A DNA stretch of 64,000 nucleotides from Silurus meridionalis (taxonomy: Eukaryota; Chordata; Actinopteri; Siluriformes; Siluridae). Numbering within the stretch: position 1 is the stretch's first letter; the number at the start of each line of letters is the position of its first letter. Below, one piece after another: positions 28,078 through 40,935 of the stretch. The notes under the pieces are model-generated. The model was given only the letters and a program-made list of their open reading frames with translations, was not told where the DNA came from and ran no database searches. The stretch spans positions 21,507,608 through 21,571,607 of the forward strand of contig NC_060886.1 in assembly GCF_014805685.1 (NCBI RefSeq). Reading direction: 5' to 3'. The translations under genes were made by a program, and so were the position numbers.

Positions 28078-31000
28078 TCACTCTCTCACTCTCTCACTCT
28101 CTTCTCTGTGCTGTTGTTTAACACCATGGTTCTTCAGGGATTCTTCTAAAATAATCTGAGGGTCCACAACTTTATTATTCATATTTTAATGATGTTACAG
28201 TTTTGCAGATCAGCATTAACTGCAATTAAACGTAAGTCAACTTATTATAGTTAAGCTCAATAACCTATCTATTTTAACATGAACTGGATTTTAATACAAG
28301 TTAATATGATAAAATATTCAATTTAAAGCAGCAAGTATGATAGAAATTGCTTGAAATATATATATTTTAACACACTGCACCTGATGTGTTTTAGATTTAG
28401 AAAAAGCTCTAAAATGCAGTATATTTATATATTAATCTTAAACCTAATCTGTCCGAAATTCATTAGCAGGTTTGTAATTTATTTTCAAACAGTGATGATT
28501 TCTGGCTGCAAAAATTAGATTTTGCAAAAACCTAATGAGATACTGACATTTATGTCTGAAGTGAAGTTCTTCAGTTTAACTCTGGAAATGTATAAATAAC
28601 CATCTTATGTCATTCCTATTCCAAGTTTCTCTCTCAAGTCACTGTCAGCACTTCCTAACCGGCGGCCCACTGCACGCTTGTTCCAAATAAACACGTTGCT
28701 GTGTCGTTAAAAAACTAATCTGGCTACCACTCCAGTTATTTCGGTGCTCACTGTGAATGCTGACGTGCACCGCCTTTTATTTTTCCATCTCTCAGCTCCT
28801 ATCAGCTCTACGTGCACTCTGAGTAGGTGTGAAAAAGTTTGGCACGGTCTGAGCATGTCAACACGCCGTACAGTCTGCAAGCCACAACTACTATAAAGAC
28901 ATATTGCGTTAAATATCATTTACAATAAGTCTTATTACAGCACATAGACACTTGAGAAACGTTTACAGAGAATGTGTGTGCATATTCAACTGTAATTAGG
29001 ATTTTTTTGTATGCAGATTAATATTTAACATTTACAGAAAGTCTTAAGTAGAGTGCAGAGGCGGATTACCTATCTGCGGGAAGAGTTATTGTGGCTTGTT
29101 TGAGCTAGGAAGAGTAAGGGGAAAGAAAATAAGAGAGGGACCTGAGCCAAGCAGAGCCACACTGGCCTCATCTATATGGAGCTGTGCACCAGCCCTCCAT
29201 CAGCAATCAATCCAAACACAGGGCACAAACACTGCCAGGCTGCTTAGCATAATGTTAGCACTCCTGCTGCATTCTGCTGTTTATCGACACATAAGTCTCC
29301 ACAAATCTAGCCACAATCTATTATTATCATGGGCGCAAAACATGCGGTTCTGAAAGTGTACTGTAAATAAAACTGTCCAAAATTATTCTGTACTCGCTAT
29401 TTCTGTCAAATAGTATAAGAAAGAGTGTCGCATTCTCTTTCATAAATCCCCTACTTGTCAAGCTTACAGTTTGGGAAAAAAAGATTCATACGTAAAACAC
29501 TAAATAAGGAATAGAAAGTGTTTCAGGAAGTATAGATGTTTTCTACCATGCATTTAATCATCCATAACACCACTGAGGAAGCATATACACAAACACAAGC
29601 AATGCACACAATCAGCAACAGAAGTGATGGACTCATTTCTCAATGTCAGGCTTGTGCTGATATTGTACAGAACAGTAGAAGTAACAACATTTATTGATAG
29701 CTCTAATGAGAAGAGCTCAGTGCATGCTGAGGGCCCCCGCAGTCCCAATCAACACTTTGGCAAATTTATCTTAGCTGAAAATTCAGGTTTAAGAGTGTCA
29801 TGTTTGGTTGATTTGCCTGTCACTCACCTGTCTTCTGAACTGTGGTGGTTTCTTCTTGAAGGGCGAGGGTTGGGGTGGCTGTGTCAACAGTAGTGGTGGA
29901 TTCTGAGACAGAGAGAGAACACAAATTTGGTAAAGTTGTTTTATTTTTGGTGTGGACAGATGACATGAAGAGAGGTGTGAAATAAAGTGAGATAAATGGT
30001 ATAAGAATTTGAGGTAATCATGGTATAAGAATTTTATACTGACGATAAATTAATATACTGTAGCCTCAGATATCAGCTTGTTCATCTGGAAAGGTTAAAT
30101 ACTGGTTTATACATGAGAAGCTTATCTTTTACAGTAAAAAAAAAAAAAAAGCCCTCTCTTGTGCACACACATATGGCTCCTGCTGCTCCTGATGAATGCT
30201 TTAGCTTCACTGACCTTGGAGGAGCAAGTATGCATATAAGTGCCAAAGACAGGAAGAATCACATGCTGATACACAATAAAGAGGAAAATAATTCATTTTC
30301 AAAAACAACCTGAATAAAACACACACACAGCTGGAAATCAATTCAAAGCACACAACCCTCTGCAAAGGGTTAGTGAACGCTAATGCAGGATTAAACCAGC
30401 ACTTATTGGCCGAGTGGGAGGGGAAAGAGATAAGAGTGAGAAGGAGATAGACATGCCGAAAGAGTGATGTAATTAAGCAGAAGGTTTAAGCTGAGTTTGA
30501 GTAGCCTGAAAGAACATAGGCACTTCCTTCTTAATCCTCTTCACATCACTATGCCAATCTGCAATCATTCCCCATCCAAACCCCCCTTACCTCCCACTCG
30601 ATTACTGACAGACCTCCAAAAGAGCCTTACCCCATTAGTGCCAGCCTTACAGCTTTACCCCATTAGTGCCAGCTTTACAGCTTTACCTCCATCATAGCAC
30701 CTGAGGCTGCAGCATCAACCCATATGAGCTCTTTTTATGGATCAGCAAAACCTGCCACCGCAACCAAACCACTGCTACTCTGTGTCTCTTTCTTTTTTCA
30801 TGAGTCAGCATGGATCATTAAACTCTCTTTAAGCACGCTCATTTATGCAGGAATTCAACTGTAAATAATCAAAAAGGGGTTAAATGTGGGTGCAAGTTAA
30901 AATCTCGAGAAGATTGTCACCGCAAATGTACAATTTACAGAAAATTACATGGTAACAGGAAGCTGATATATTAGAGAAAAAGAGGATCACATCCTGATGA

Positions 31001-34000
31001 TTATTTCACAACCTAAAACCTTGTGAGGCGGCTGATTTAATTCGTTAGCACAATGAATTGACAAAAGGTGGAAGTGAAAAATTGCAACAAAAGAAACGAT
31101 TCAGACACTGGGAATTCAGCATAAATACTTTTTTTTTTATGTGTCACGTACACGTATTCGTCACCTCCTGTGTAACAGGAAATGTGAACGTGTGCCCCGT
31201 GCTTAAGGTATGCCAATGAGAACAACTGTGAACTAAACAGACTGTATGTGAAGACACTAATATTGTTCTGCAAAAATTTTTCTCGGATAAAGGTTAAAAT
31301 CCTCATCCCTCTTTACTCCTTCTTTCCATTCTCATCTGCTAACACATATGGCATTATTCAGATGCATGAAACATCCAGTCCAACTGTTATTAGAACGCTT
31401 TTTAAATCAGTCCCACCATTGTTCATGCGTTCAGACGTAGAAAAACAAGCAGGTAAGTGACTAATGATTGTCAGCTCTTAGTTTCATTAGTGTCATTACA
31501 CTTTACAATTTGCTGCTTAATTGGCAAATACGTGAACAGCACTCATAATCCAGCTGGCACTTCTGTGGAACATGAAAAGAGAGGGCAGCTATGTAAATAT
31601 ATTATTAATATCTATAAGCAGGAGGGGACATGAAAGAGGAGCCCCAGCTGATTGGGTTTCTGACATTAAAGTCCATTAATTTGATGCCCTTTACAAATGC
31701 AATTAACCCACAGCAAGAGCTGCATCTTGGGGAAGTGAGCTCAAACGCAGGCAAACACACACACAGACATGTACACACATACACATACTCTTCCTCTCTC
31801 TTTTGTAATTAGTCAGAGCAAGTGTGCACGATCGTACATGGCCCCTGTAGGATTTTGAAAACCCGTGTCCCCTCTTTGTTTAAAGGTCACCTGTATCCAG
31901 AGTACAAAGACAACACCCTTTAGATGCACTGTACCTTTTAATGATGACAAAAGGGCAGTAGCATAAAAAATAAGAAATACCGTGGACTGATTATTCTATG
32001 AGTTTGGTTCAAACAAGTTACTCGTTTTTGACTAGAAGAATAAACACTTGATCAGTTTTGGACTCAAAGAAGAAAGTATCTTCTTCTTCTTCTTCTTCTT
32101 CTTTCGGCTGGTATACGTACGCAAAATGAAGTCAGACCAGAGGGCAGGTGAAATGTTTAAAACTCTTTAAAACTCTCACAGCAAACACAGAGGATTCCCA
32201 GTAACATGTGTGAGGCTTAGTTTATATGCAGGAGCTGATAGTCAGGTCATCTTTGCTCATGCATTGGTATGCTGAGATGGAGTAACAGCATTAACCCTCC
32301 ACTCAACTCCATGGCTCCATGGCTCCATGGCTATTGACTCAGCTCTTTCTGAGCAAGAGAGTGAAAAAATAAGTTAAATTATGTAGAAAACCTTAATCTG
32401 AACCTCTGGCAAGCAGGAAGACAGGCAGAGAGAGAAACACTTGATGTCTGTGTGCAGACTCTGGCAGCAGATGCAGCATTACCAAATAATCTGTTTTGTT
32501 TCCAGGAAAGAAGTGCAGACCAATCAGGTCAGCAGATGAGAAGTGGGACTGAAAATCAAAGACTGGTTTATAAAAAGATGTAAACAATAATAGAGAAAAG
32601 TGTCTGAGAGAGGGCATAAAAGTTCAAATGCAAGAGAATCAGGGAAAAAACGAGAACACACACACAGACACACTCCATCCCACCCACACCTAATCAAGCA
32701 CTAAAGCAGAGCGAGACAATGCGTCTCCGTCTCCACGATTCAATAAAAAACAAAACAAATTTCTACAAGCACCAAGCCAATTAAAACATTCATATCTAAT
32801 TAATTTGCAGACAAAACATGAATGATGTTCTTAAATGTTGTCCTTATATTAGAATTCATTCGTCTTCAAGGAGGTCATTGTCTAGGATTCTTCTAATAAA
32901 CTGCACCTCCACACACATGGTTGTCTTACTCCCCCCTTTAAGAAAAATCCACTGACATAATGCAGCTAATTAATGCTATTGCAAAAATAAATCTAGGACA
33001 AATCTTATCTCCCCCCCAAAATATTTCATTCTTTGAGATTTTTTAATAAAATGCGCACAGACACACATACAAACTCAGAAAGGGATAGAGCTGGCAGGTA
33101 TGCCTGTTTGGCCTGTGATAAGGTCTCTGCCCAAGAGCCAAGAAAACACAACGGCACATCATCTCCAGGTGATAAATATCATATCCAAGAACATTTGAAA
33201 GCGGACTATTGATGTTCATATTTTACAGAGAGAAGCGAAAGATACTTTCCCTCCAAGATACATTGTACAAACAACAGCACAATATCCCAAACACATTCTG
33301 CCACCTGGGACCAGCAGCTAAAACACATATACCTGAAAGGGGTTTAAAAAAATATGATATTACTAATGGAGAATGTGTGAGGAATACACATGGGGTGCTT
33401 CTAGTCATATGGCTGGGAACAGACAGTGTTTACAGAAGGACTGTTGAACCTGTGTGTGGTGTGTGTGTCTGTGTAAGCCTGGGCCAGTAGCTGGTGCCCA
33501 GACCTAAACAGAAACATGTGTAAGATAGCTTCAAAGAGCAAAAGCAAGCTGCAGGCTGGGACCTAATATCTCCCACACCTACTCTTCACATACAGAGATA
33601 TGTACACCAAGCAAGTTGTCTTCAACATTACATTCTCAAAGTTTTACCTTTGGAATTTGATTATGTTACCTGTTTTGTTATTGATAATAAAAAAATGACA
33701 GACATGGCGTTCATGTTTTTTTGGAGGGCAGTAGTGGTACAGTGAGTAGAGCTGCATCACAGCTCTAGGCTTCCATGGATTAATCCTGAGCTCAGGTTAC
33801 TGTCTGTGGGGAGTTTTGCCAGTTTGCCCTGCATCAATGTGGGGTTTCTTCACAGTTCTCTGGTTCCCTCCCACCTTCCACAAACAATCTAAACAACAGA
33901 AAACTATACTATAAATTGCTCCAACACTGTTTACCTCACAGTGAAGTCTTTCCTTGTGCCTAGCAGCCCAGGGAAGGATATGCTCTAGATTCAGTCAGAA

Positions 34001-35333
34001 CTATTTTAAAGAGGTTACTGAAAGTTTGGTTTTCATAAGAGGAGAACGATCCTTGGCAGAGAGGAGCACTGTGATTCAATTTCAGGGAATTTTCCACTGT
34101 TGGATACGCCCTGTCGATAAGAAAATGAAAAGTTTTTTAAATGTTCTTAACACCAGTCTATTAGGTATGCTCCTATGAGACTTTCTCAGGACTAGAAGGT
34201 AGTAAACTGAACTATACTCACCCATTCCTTGACTGACAGCAAAAACTGGCCACCCACAAATGTGAGAATAAACAGAGCTCTCTATGTGTTATATCGGACG
34301 TTATACACTTTTATTTTTTCCTTATTTTCTTTCTCTTTGCTGCGACACTGTTTATTTTATCACAGCAGATCAATGCAGTTTAAAAACGTTGGCTAGACAA
34401 GACATTAAGTGAACAAAACTGTACTTTTTTGAACTTTTCAAAACAAGGACAAGAAAAAGAGCTCTTTTTCTTTTAGTGTCTAGCAGCAGCTCCTGTAGAG
34501 GTCACTGTTTTCTTTGTCTCTCTTTATCATCTCACCTCTTAGCACAGGCAACTGTGTCAGGTCATGGCATGGGGGCTGTTGATTAATAATGGAGAGACCA
34601 GTCAGATTGAAATAGTCCAAAGTCCTTCTGTGTGTCTTTCACGCTTTCACTCAGTGGTGGCTCTGAAGGGCTTTTACTTATTCATCTATTCATTATATCT
34701 GCCCCTCCTTCAATCATATTCTCTGCTTCAGCTTTTACAGATAGTACACTATTTGAAAAGTGAAGGTTGAATTGCAGTTCAAGAAATTTGAATCGCTGAA
34801 TGATTAAAGTATAATGTTCTTTTTTACAAAACAAGGACATTATGTATATTACTTAATTTCTTGCTCGCATCTAAAACTAATAAAGGCAGCATCAATTTTA
34901 GACACTCATTGAAACCACTTTTCAGTCGCTTAAATTAACTATAATTATTAATCTGTCATGTATTTTGCCCTATTTAGGGTCTATATTCTAAATAAGTCAA
35001 TAGTTTAAACTCAATGGTGTTATGGGTTTTTCAAAATGAACAAAAAGCCGGTTAGGCCTGTACGTTAAAGCTGATGAAAGTTTTCAGGGTAACAAGATGC
35101 TTCAGATAAAAGCCCTTTATCAAGTGTGGAAGTGCTTCATCTATTGATGTACTGGAATTTTAAAGAAAATGAAAACTTTAAAGGAATTTGGCAGCCCTAC
35201 TCTGTACAGTGTGCTTCTATCAGAGCAGGTTATGGCTATAATAGTAGCAGCAGATGTGTGTAAGGAAAATCATGCTGCTCAGTGAAGTGAAACTGAGTTA
35301 GTCTACTGAATATTTAACATCTCTCTCCCTCCC

Positions 35334-35370
<37 letters not shown>

Positions 35371-35708
35371 CCCGAAACCAACAGCCACCATGTGCTGTCC
35401 ACTCAGCACTGTCCTCTGTCCCCTCTTATGTCTTTGCGCTTCTGGCTGCTTAAGCAAGCAGAACTCCTTAAAAAACAACAGTTCAGTCATGCTGGAGTCT
35501 TCTGGAGTGTTGTGTTGTGCTGAGAGGCATACTAATAATAACATATGCTTTCGATGGCATCTGTTGTTGAACTACATTTAAAAAAGAAGTGGGATTGTAG
35601 CTGAAAATAACAAACAGACAAAATACGCAAAAGACTAATTATTTTTAAAGACACGCACTGGGTGTATGCGTGAACAAGTTTGAGAGCAGAGTGTAGGATT
35701 CTGTGTGC

Positions 35709-35744
<36 letters not shown>

Positions 35745-35832
35745 GCAAATGAAATAAACAGAAAGCAAGAAATTGCACACAAGTGGTTACATATGTGTAA
35801 TTGAGATTGAGGGAAAAAAGCAGTGTGTGTGT

Positions 35833-35892
<60 letters not shown>

Positions 35893-36041
35893 TGGTAAGC
35901 GTATTGCTGGGTTTGTAGGAGCAGGGAGGAGGAGAGTCGACCCCCTGTGTCTTACACATCTGGTGCACAGACAGCACTGCACAGCTTTATTACTCACTGA
36001 ATCAGTCATTCTGTTGCCTCAACTTGACATACTACACTGTA

Positions 36042-36109
<68 letters not shown>

Positions 36110-39100
36110 TAGTATAAACTCACTTTACAGCACACAACCACACCCTTCTTCTATCCACAATACCCCACAATCCCATGATGCCTTGCACAACGTATCTACA
36201 AAACATCTGGCACAGTGTTAACTGAAGTGCTACCTTCGTAAGTATGGAGAAATATTGAAACAAGGTGACGTTTCAACTCCACATGCTGTTCTGCTTTTGA
36301 AATGTGTGAGGATTTAAAATTAGAGCAGTTTTTAATTATGTTCCATACAACAAACAATAAAAGTCAAAGGTATTAGGTAAAAAAAAAAAAAAAAACAAGC
36401 AAAGTACAGAGTGTTTAAAAGCAGATAATAAGCCTCTCCAAAACCCGAAGTCTCACTACAACCAAGCTGGAACATTTAAGACAGAATCAAAAGGTCTAGA
36501 CAGCATACTGCTCATAGATTGCAATAAATACAGTATAAGCCTTATGTTTATTGTTCTGTCAGTTTAAAGAAATAGAGCTCAAGTGTAAACCTGAATAAAC
36601 TTGCAACTCTAAAACCAAAGCACTGAGTTGCAGTATTATTACTCAAAGCCAGCAGAAGCTGCACAGACATCACTCTTAATACAGTGACACAGCGCTGTCT
36701 GGAGATTCATCAATCATCACAAGGAAAATTGTACTTTCTATAGGAGCTGCTTATAAATAAAATCCCACCTCCTAGAAATCATCAAGCTAACCCTTGATAA
36801 TAATATTTTCGAAACCCAAGTTCCATATACACCTGATAATACAGATGACATGAAAAATACTGTTAATACAGGTAGCCTGGATAAAAATATTTAACCCTGT
36901 CCAATCTCTGCACAAAAGACCGTCTTTAACCCCCACGCTGACAGTCCTCTTTGCCCTCTAGCTTTCGCTCTCTTTTTTTTGTCACTGTGATAAAACTTTT
37001 CTAAAGCTGGGCAATGCCCCAAGGCTCCACCTCAGGCACTCGAGCCCCTGCGCTCCTCATAGTGATGTGGACACAGAGTCAGAGCGACAGGCTGTCGGCC
37101 GCAGCCCCCGGGCTTTTCTTTATGGAGCTGCAGCAGGCCCCGAGGGGAGTGGGCACCTGTCCATGCCACTGTTCATCATATAACGACAGGTGTAGCATTC
37201 AGCATGGCAGAGGAGGAAGAGGAAAAGAGGCAAAGGACAAGTCAAGTGGCATTTTCAGCTACATGAGCACCCAGTACTTAATTTCAGCAGGGAAATGTTG
37301 CCTGTATGTTGTCTGTCTTTAAGCATATAAAATGTGTCATCTATCTGTGATTGATAGGTCATGCGTCATGTGCATTTTCTAACCTGGCAGTTCACATCCC
37401 AGGATCTCCAGCCTCATCCCGATGCCAGGGGGTGACCATCTTTCCGGATACACCCTGATGAACTGTGTCACAATCTCATCAAATCGGCGGATCTCTGGGG
37501 TGTCGAAGTGTGTGTTTCCCTCAAAAATCTAAAAAAGCATAAACAGCATCAGAGATTTAATGAACAGAGTAAGACAAATAGCCAGAGGGAGAGAAAAAAC
37601 GGATAAACTGTTGGGGTATTTAGATTTAGGAGTCTCTTATGGCCTGAGGAGGAAGTTCAGCTAGACAAGTTTTAATTAACACAACTGTACATGATTTCGC
37701 TGGAATGTTATCAACGCTGGCAGCATAACTGAATATAATTGAATTCTGTTCTTAGAATGGATCGAGTAAAAAGGATGGCGCAAGTGTTGAGCTGCTGAGA
37801 GGAGCAAAAATGAATGAAATGGCTGTTACTTGCTATTGATTCAGAAATGGAGAATACAGCAGACTATTAGTTGAATGCTGTGGTAAATTTCACATTACAT
37901 TAATAAACCAAGGCAGTGATGACTGCATTCTTAAATTAAGTCACGCTTTTTCAAGGATTAACATGAACACCGGATCAGTGATTAATCCCTTACCTTGTGG
38001 TGGCCGGTTCTAGGATCAAGGAAGTAGCTCCAGTCTTTTCCGTTCATGCTGTGCGCCAGCCGGTACTTTCTCACAAAGGCTCTGTTCTCGGCACTGGTGC
38101 TGCCGTCAACACCGCGTGCCCCCTGTGTGATGATACCCCGCACTGTTTTCGGGACTCCTAGATCCACTTGGAGCCACTCCTCCCCGGCTACAGGCTGTGT
38201 GGGGTTTGGGTACCATCCAGAACGGCTTGCCACTAACCGAGCCACACCCATGGAGCCATGGATGTCCCGCATGGAGGACGCAGAGATCTGTGAGTCCGGG
38301 AGCAGCCCAGAGAGCATTCCCTGCATCTCTGAACATGGGGCATCTGAGCAAGAGATAAAAAAAGACAAGTAAGAAAGAGGAGGACTCACAATTTAAGGCT
38401 TGAGGAATTTAAATCTCCTGCTGTCAAAGGAAACAACATAAAAAAAAAATAATAATAAATGAGGCGGGGATAGGGGTGTAACCTATGACCTCAGGTGTTA
38501 GGAGGCTCTTCCCAAAGAGAGATGACTCCACTCAAGGGCATCTAAAATGCTATAAAAAATACCATTCTTCTCACTCCTACTCTTTAGATGTTACTTTCTC
38601 TGAGCACCCATTCTCTGCCATAGGGCCGGGAAAGACAGATGATTCCAGAAATAAATGATTGATTGTAGCCTGTGGCTTAAAAACAAAACTAAAGTAAAAT
38701 GAGACAAACGTAGAACCCCATCCTACACTATCTCTATTGTATTCCACCCACACTTGAAGGAAAAAAAAAATAAAACTTTGTAAATAATGCCAGATCACTG
38801 AGCTACTGTGTTCATTATTGCGTTTATGGGCTTGGCACTGTTTAGTTTCATTCAAGGTGGATACCAGTCTATATAAGTTAGGCAGTGAGGGCACTTCCTC
38901 TGCCAACTAAAAGCAAGCCATTCTCGGCTATGTGCCCGCAAGCATGGGCCCCTGCAGGACCAGAGCAGGGTCTAATATGGTAGTGAGTTCTATGTTTATG
39001 TATCATTTGTGTCAGTGTTGAAAAAGGCCCCATCCCTAAAAGCGCATTTGTCCTGCTTACTGTCGATATAAATAGGAGCGAATCATTGCTTAACGCTATA

Positions 39101-40858
39101 ATGATTTAGTGTGATGGAAATTTGTGATAGCATCAGCTCAAAAAAAAGCTCACGTCTGTGTCAGGGGAAACAAACAGAATTAGGGTGCTCTAATCTCCAC
39201 ATCTCCATAAATAGCCAAACTCAATTACACGGCCTGAATAGAGCAGATAAATACAGTGCTGAGTTCAGGTGACAGGGACAATGGTGACGTCTGGAATGAT
39301 AGTCATCATCTATTGTACACCAGAAGCTGCTTGGTTTAGAGATGATGCTGAAGAGAGGAGTGAGCTGTGTGTTCATTGCTGAGAGAAATAGTTCTACAAA
39401 CTGGGATATAAGTTACAGAGGATAAATCATGACAATACCAGCAGTGTTGTGCTGATGCACGGAGACTATATACACACCTGTGATTTGACAACCATAGAGC
39501 TCAAAGCGCAAAGCAATGCCGTTTTTCCAAGTCTGCGGTCTGATTCGGACAAATCGAGCCAGGACGGGCTGAGGGATCCGGTTCAGGACCACTTCAGAGG
39601 GGTCCGTGTTGGCATGGAAAATCTACACAGACAAAACAGAGAAGAGCAGATTAGCAAAGTACAAAAATATGCCCCGGTTGCAATGCAATGTCAGTAACTC
39701 AAATAAACACACACACAATCATACACACTGTAAACAAACATGCAATCAGCGGGTCTTTACTGTGGCCAGGAAAGATCATCTTGTTAATTGCTGGACAAAC
39801 AGACACCCACTTCCACACCCCTGCACATGCAGCTATGGCTTACACATAAATAAGTGTTTATTCTGTGCATATGGACGAATGAGTACATTTTGACACAGGC
39901 ACCATGTTGAGCATACGATATAGTAACAAAGCCACACAGGCTCACATAAACACAGTCTATACACACAATTTCTTTAAATGTATACTTTATTTGGTCATTC
40001 TTCCTGTTTTGCATATAACAGTTTATTATTTCTATTGTACTGTATAATTATAATGATTAAAATTACAATACTTTTCTACAGGTTCAACTACACTTCCTAA
40101 ATAAGTTGGCTCTTATTGACCAAAGTCATGTGTTTAAACCAGTAGGTCCAGGGGTGGTGAGAGGAGACAAGATGACAAGTTCAGATAGCATATCTTCATC
40201 TCCCTCTCTCACTCGGTTGTTTCTGTGTGTATGTGCCAGTCTCGGGCTGGTCTCAGGAGAGAGGAGGGAGAAAGATGAGAAGAACCAGACCAGTATAAGT
40301 TCTGCTTCGTTGCACACACAGAAAAGCCGGACCCTAAGGACACGACCCACCTCGGGATCCAATGACTCCGCAGCCAGATGGCCTGGGACCGGCCCGAGTC
40401 AGACCTTAGTGTGTTTGTGTAGGAAGCAAAGGAAGCAGGGTGAAATGGCAAACCGACTGAAGGCGGAGGAGGACGAAAAGCGAGATGTGAGGTGATTTTC
40501 CTAGTCGACATTTGGCACAAACTCCCAATACATCATTAAATGAAAGAGAAGGAACAGAACCAAAGGCTTTTGGTCATTAATCACTGAGTAGATGGTTTGT
40601 TAAAATGCATTAAAGAGAGCAAGAGTGAGGAAATGAGAGAGATGGAGAGCAAGGAAGTCAGATATGGAGATGAAAGAGTCAAAGCAAAAGAAAGGGAAAG
40701 AGACTGTTGTGCACACACCACACATTACAGAATGATGCACAGTGGCTGCTTCAGATTTGATGTTTGTATACAGTACACTACATCAAACCCTCCTTTTCCC
40801 CTTACTCTCTCACGCATGCCCAAGCGCGCGCGAACACACACACACACAAACACACACA

Positions 40859-40935
<77 letters not shown>

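Larger units (their letters stand above)
27731..29827 (-). other. nrp2: nrp2 intron, linker to MAM
   Basis: This 2097-bp intron has a (CA)n tract (27846-27924) close to the MAM acceptor, a long (CT)n tract (28021-28103) and the second dispersed-repeat copy (28805-28890). Confidence 0.8.
29903..37383 (-). other. nrp2: nrp2 intron, b2 to linker
   Basis: This 7481-bp intron contains a 28-bp tandem duplication (30625-30682), a possible conserved element (31500-31740), a (TTC)n plus CGGCTG LINE-tail footprint (32081-32110), the second SINE-like copy and several (GT)n/(CA)n tracts (35337-36107). An AATAAA on the minus strand at 36552-36547 could serve a retained-intron transcript. Confidence 0.75.

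Noticed and set aside
37014..37322. 102-residue plus-strand frame
   Set aside because: It lies opposite an nrp2 intron. It shows no motif, no splice context and an unremarkable composition.
38046..38372. 108-residue plus-strand frame and an alternative minus frame
   Set aside because: Both are shadows of the b2 exon in other frames.
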